A DNA stretch of 64,000 nt. It comes from Aldehydirespirator sp965248735 (GTDB lineage: Bacteria > Actinomycetota > Acidimicrobiia > Acidimicrobiales > Aldehydirespiratoraceae). Where the stretch lies: NCBI GenBank assembly GCA_965248735.1, contig OZ252146.1:434001-498000 (forward strand). The letters are read 5' to 3'. Positions 62,601 through 64,000 of the stretch are shown here, one piece after another. The position numbers and the translations under genes were made by a program. Under the pieces are notes generated by a model that did not search any database, was not told the origin of the DNA, and worked only from the letters and a program-made list of their open reading frames with translations. The first letter of the stretch is position 1; each line of letters opens with the position of its first letter.

Positions 62601-64000
62601 GCAGCTCCACCGGCTTCGGGTCGGCCACCACCTACACCGAGGGCGCCGACGTGGTGCTCACCACCGCGAACGAGGGCCGCAGGCTGTGCTTCCGGTCCGC
62701 CGACACCAGCGGCAACGTCGGCTACGGCCGGTCGATGGTCATCGACTTGTCCGCGCCGGCGGTGACAGTGGCTGCGGGCGTCGGCGCGGACACCTTGAAA
62801 GCCACCGACGACGACACCGGCACCACCACCTGGCAATACGTGTGGACCGCCGCCGGCGCGGCCTGCGGCAGCTCCACCGGCTTCGGGTCGGCCACCACCT
62901 ACACCGAGGGCGCCGACGTGGTGCTCACCACCGCGAACGAGGGCCGCAGGCTGTGCTTCCGGTCGGTCAACACGTCCAACAACGCCGGCTACGGCGCCTC
63001 GGGCACGGTGGACCTGACCGCGCCGGCGGTCACGGTGTCTGCGGGCACCGACCCGGGAACCTTCAAAGCCACCGACAACGACACCGGCACCACGACCTGG
63101 CAATACGTGTGGACCGACGCCGGCGCGGACTGCGACACCGGCACGAACTTCAACTCGGCCACGAGCTACACCGAGAACACCGACATCAACCCCGGCTCAG
63201 GCAACCACGGCCGGCGGCTCTGCTTCCGATCCACCGACACCGCAGACAACCGCGGCCACGGCCACTCCGATGCCGCCGACCGCCAAGCACCCACAGTCAC
63301 CGTCGCCGAAGGCACCGACCCGGGAACCTTCAAAGCCACCGACAACGACACCGGCACCACCGCCTGGCACTACGTGTGGACCGACGCCGGCGCGGACTGC
63401 GACACGGGCACGAACTTCAGCTCGCCCAGGAACTACACCGAGGACGACGACGTCAACCCCGGCTCGGGCGACCACGGCCGGCGGCTGTGCTTCCGATCCA
63501 CCGACACTGCGGGCAACGCCGGCCACGGCCATTCCGATGCCGCCGACCGCCAAGCACCCACAGTCACCGTCGCCGAAGGCACCGACCCGGGAACCTTCAA
63601 AGCCACCGACGACGACTCGGGCACCACGACCTGGCAATACGTCTCGACCTCCGCCGGCGCGAACTGCACCGCCGGCACCAACTTCGACTCGGCCACGAGC
63701 TACACCGAAGACGACACAGTGGACCCCGGCCCGGGCGACCACGGCCGGCGGCTGTGCTTCCGATCCACCGACACTGCGGGCAACGCCGGCCACGGCCGCT
63801 CCGATGCCGCCGACCGCCAAGCACCCACGGTGACGGTGTCTGCGGGCAACGACCCGGGAACCTTCAAAGCCACCGACAACGACTCGGCCACCACAACCTG
63901 GCAATACGTGTGGACCGCGGGCGGCGGGACCTGCAACGACTCCACGAGCTTCAACTCGGCCACGGACTACACCGAGGGCGACGACGTCAACCCCGGCCCG
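53618..64000 (+). CDS. Giant secreted multidomain repeat protein, C-terminus beyond the window
   Basis: One reading frame stays open from the ATG at 53618 to the window edge, 3461 codons. A long basic N-region and hydrophobic core (residues 50-68, ending APA) form a signal peptide. Three blocks of FN3 (YVLQYRQQGTDPWTDYSG), six-strand propeller-like repeats (GIWSDGSHMWIADAD) and SwmB-like domain (VVRFNRDLDTSVTPATDRF) fill residues 145-1535; the third SwmB is degenerate. From residue 1536 on, about 22 tandem ~89-residue domains follow, each with two cysteines. It is probably a cell-surface or extracellular adhesin; no anchor is visible yet. Confidence 0.9.
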   Translation, partial: MSPAAASQSQGLIPGGPVERPRHSSVGAGCSPRRVLRLALRKAGVRRRRVAAGLVFALAASVLAAAPASSTEVPAEGLSDVGRAGDHAEQGPGTEPVADGAGVLDNGENPATAPPGPSSPANNSGIGDGGDGVLLAARQLSPNTIAPPGFSASVRGESEVRLTWTTIPEQLRFRMTLTGYLLQYKKSGTDTWTDYSGTLDADATSATLTNLDSVLYNVRIAGRDDNQSYTGPYASLNVFPVLRFGPGSLPNSAHLSGIAGYDDRLWVVTGGRDRRVRLFELDGTRDNAREWSMSNGYSWDICIDGRAAWITDTGLGGGIGRLFRYPVNGSTFGPQAPDPISTNRPHGLWCDGEEMMTVEGPARSQRIDVYERSGDTSYAHNIARRIDLPRNTELDASGVCALADRTAIWVSRANSGYTAGGDVIAMSPHGAGRLERFDISDTTLRTATVRLPYGIWCDGSHIWITDANSTITKLPLPNLDTGPPLPSGATLSGTTLVVRFNRDLDTSVTPATDRFRITEGDLAAVEPTAVAHATGDTKALELTLPSKPEGENAVVVAYTDPAGDDTAGVVQLADGTDAPAFPSLYADNTNLSAPQSLSFENSSATLDMSWAPPAHNPDSATGYVLQYRQQGTDPWTDYSGALGASAVSATLTSRTDYAVYELRVAARSGPNDADIGPFSDIVAAIPAPVTDLSDELSATATVTGVWGADGRLWVVADGDPTVRAIDLATGNLSSSHDWTLPSYVTHAQGICTDGRAAWISDIRPPDEGDDDGSRHRLYRFPQTASGFDTSAPGELAVEHPFGLWCDGDNLLAGQGQAAGQQIAAYRRAGDTSYQPDSSRDVAAPEGADHTYHGVWAPDSEIAVWMSRASQSEPGSVIAVSPNGAGHLDQLDIDATTLTAAGIRTPRGIWSDGSHMWIADADNNRVVKLQLPALDQGPPVPTGATVADAQLTLRFNRALDTSVTPATARFRITVGDAAAVAPTAVAHATGNDTALDLTLASAPRGDHAVTVAYTDPSGDDTTGVVQAADGTDAGAFASLRAANTNAGPPREPESLSFKVGSASLELSWEPPAGIDAGTPITGYAVRYRKKSAANWTTLTRTDSTALTETITSLDTYTDYFVEVAAQNSVDHGPYARVEAMTADAIDLSDTITGSLSARGLWSDGVTIWVVEDNARVARAFTLATRARDTTKDLDFGTLTGSTSSPRGICSDGTTTWIAGLSGVQDHTLYAFELTGTNWTYDSSKNIDPGNGTYPQGLSCDTDSLRTVAALADDGQQSRTYSLPGRDRHELADFGLPDTGLEPSDYRYRGLWSDGVVAWASRARVDGTRAEVVAFTVHGGYRQLPIYETRRGLGRRDNGNGPLEFTAALLARVGISSPQGIWSDGSHMWIADLGGQVVKLPLRQYSGAALVPASYEIVDADSFTVTFSRTIDTLVQWLRPGPSSNPYAVWVTPEGGTRTQQSVSVFWAVMLWAADQPEMWSLEFNLRTRLSGGELVEVTYDRGCECTSVPFYMLQDRGNHYAESFSLHFVYVAAEIAAPVVTVQRVINSFRADDDDTGTTTWHYVWIAGSAACDGTTNFNRPTSYTEYAWVDFTVSNQGRKVCFRSVNASNNTGYGASSTVDLVAPTVTVSAGTNPGTFKAIDDDTGTTTWKYRWVTGTQCDRFIQFVDSNSTVYTEGTDIDPRSSNHGRRLCFRSTDNNGNTGYGRSEFADRQAPAVTAAAGGTAGSFKATDNDGGTTTWHYVWIDGGATCDASTNFDSATGYDEGDDVAPAPANHGQRLCFRSTDTAGNNGYDRSDRADLQAPTVTVSAGVGAGTLKAEDDNPATTTWHYVRIDAGGACGASTDFASATSYNEGSDVTLTMADDGRRLCFRSVDAADNAGYGVSMVINVAAPAVTVSAVAGVDAFEATDDDTGTTTWHYVWIGGTATCGATTNFASATSYTEGDDVAYTTANENRKLCFRSVNASNNTGYGASDPADLTAPAVTVSAVAGVNAFEATDNDAVVTTWHYVWTAADADCDVDTDFASAVEYTEGDDVAPGTANHGRRLCFRSADTYGNTGYGYSDAADAQAPTVTVAAGNDPGTFKATDNDDGTTTWHYVWTAAGADCDADTNFSSPTNYTEGDDVDPGPTHHGRRLCFRSADTNGNTGYGHSDAADRQAPTVTVARGTAAGSFKATDNDDGTTTWHYEWTAASANCDAGTNFNSATAYTEGDTVDPGSAVHGRRLCFRSTDTTGNAGYGRSDAADRRAPTVTVAAVAGVNAFEATDDDAVATTWHYVWTAADTDCDADTDFSGSNSYGEGDDVRPAPANDGQRLCFRSTDAKGNSGYARSGVADGQTSTVTVAAGNDPGTFKATDDDAGTTTWQYVWTAGNADCDADTTFNSPTNYTEGADVNPRSGNHGRRLCFRSTDPANNRGYGRSDRADRQAPTVTVAAGNSAGTFKATDNDAGTTTWQYVWIAGNANCSSSTSFNTATDYTEGADVGSGDHGRRLCFRSTDTNGNTGYGRSDTADRQAPTVTVVAGTGPGTFEATDNDAGTTTWQYVWTAADADCDADTTFNSARNYSEGDDVDPDSGDHGRRLCFRSTDTNGNTGYGHSDTADAQAPTVTVAAGNDAGSFKATDDDSGATTWQYVWTAAGADCDADTSFNSARNYSEGVDVDPGSGDHDRRLCFRSVDGVGNTGYGRSGIADAQAPTVTVAAGNEAGSFKAIDDDSGTTTWRYVWTAGNGPCDANTNFNGSSSYTEGDDVDPQPNHHRRRLCFRSVDGVGNTGYGRSGIADAQAPTVTVSVVSGANAFEAVDNDSGTTTWHYVWTAADADCDTGTNFNSAATYSEGVDVVPGSGDHGRRLCFRSVDGVRNSGYGRSGIADAQAPTVTVAAGNDPGTFKATDDDTVATTWRYVWTAADADCDTGTNFNSAVTYSENTDVNPGSGHDGRRLCFRSVDGVGNTGYGHSGVADRRRPTVTVAAGGATGTRKATDDDSATTTWHYVSTTAGAACGSSTGFGSATTYTEGADVVLTTANEGRRLCFRSADTSGNVGYGRSMVIDLSAPAVTVAAGVGADTLKATDDDTGTTTWQYVWTAAGAACGSSTGFGSATTYTEGADVVLTTANEGRRLCFRSVNTSNNAGYGASGTVDLTAPAVTVSAGTDPGTFKATDNDTGTTTWQYVWTDAGADCDTGTNFNSATSYTENTDINPGSGNHGRRLCFRSTDTADNRGHGHSDAADRQAPTVTVAEGTDPGTFKATDNDTGTTAWHYVWTDAGADCDTGTNFSSPRNYTEDDDVNPGSGDHGRRLCFRSTDTAGNAGHGHSDAADRQAPTVTVAEGTDPGTFKATDDDSGTTTWQYVSTSAGANCTAGTNFDSATSYTEDDTVDPGPGDHGRRLCFRSTDTAGNAGHGRSDAADRQAPTVTVSAGNDPGTFKATDNDSATTTWQYVWTAGGGTCNDSTSFNSATDYTEGDDVNPGP
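58223..64000 (+). repeat. Tandem array of ~267-bp repeats in the giant gene
   Basis: Twenty-one full repeats and one partial repeat are visible. Each begins [AP]TVTVxAG, has a TTTWxYVWTAxxADC segment, a YTEGDDV turn and ends LCFRSxDxxGNxGYGxSDxAD. The conserved Cys in ADC and in LCF probably form one disulfide per domain. Spacing between LCFRS motifs is 264-267 bp. Confidence 0.93.

Noticed and set aside
60800..63103. Long minus-strand open frame of 767 codons opposite the giant gene
   Set aside because: It is the antisense of the repeat array, its product is a low-complexity Gly/Val/Arg string, and the plus-strand frame carries conserved domains, a signal peptide and a ribosome binding site.

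Overview
The window is GC-rich DNA with many GTG starts, translationally coupled operons and several genes that appear to be transcribed without a leader (a TAnnnT box 6-8 nt before the start codon). Mycothiol synthesis (mshA), an actinobacterial acyl-CoA carboxylase with its epsilon subunit, methylmalonyl-CoA epimerase and a YbjN-mshA neighbourhood all point to an actinobacterium. A uncultured Acidimicrobiia-like organism is my best guess; this is inference from gene content.

Layout. (1) 1-14130, minus strand: one long respiratory operon. It runs from a small membrane protein and a 2x[4Fe-4S] ferredoxin through a split, b6-type cytochrome b complex (cytochrome b6-like subunit, subunit-IV-like protein, Rieske protein, membrane-anchored di-haem cytochrome c) and an unknown membrane protein straight into nuoA-B-C-D-E-F-G-H. 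Several gene junctions in it are expanded by short tandem duplications. (2) 14415-25865: housekeeping genes (ybjN, mshA, a MoaD-like protein, histidine phosphatase, WLM-type metallopeptidase, DUF2237, tRNA-Lys, a cyclophilin, aat, accE/accD). Six copies or copy groups of a roughly 100-bp sense-oriented repeat sit directly after stop codons here. (3) 25866-37698, plus strand: a defence-type island with a HicA-like toxin-antitoxin pair, a four-gene Wadjet (SMC-type anti-plasmid) system in the order jetC-jetA-jetB-jetD, and a separate two-gene unit of a Schlafen/AlbA_2 ATPase-like protein and a ParA-type ATPase. (4) 37830-47621: an FMN-binding protein, two paralogous lipoproteins (one fused to a cyclophilin domain), a DUF1214 protein, an epoxide hydrolase, an ATP-dependent DNA ligase, a 5'-3' exonuclease and methylmalonyl-CoA epimerase. 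(5) 47703-51257: recR, dnaX with about 30 DPASAS repeats, the SRP RNA gene and tRNA-Ser. (6) 51516-64000: a decayed surface-protein pseudogene, then a giant secreted multidomain protein open for at least 3461 codons to the window edge. Its N-terminal third is a triplicated FN3 / propeller-like / SwmB-like block, followed by about 22 tandem ~89-residue two-cysteine repeats.

A theme across the window is expansion of short tandem repeats inside and between genes: nuoF, nuoA/nuoB, nuoD/nuoE, the start of the 8271-9302 gene, a lipoprotein tail with in-frame TAG codons, dnaX and the giant surface protein. The main candidates for undescribed biology are the gene-3'-end repeat element, the AlbA_2/ParA unit beside the rearranged Wadjet locus, the b6-type complex joined to complex I with its unknown membrane proteins, and the giant repeat protein.
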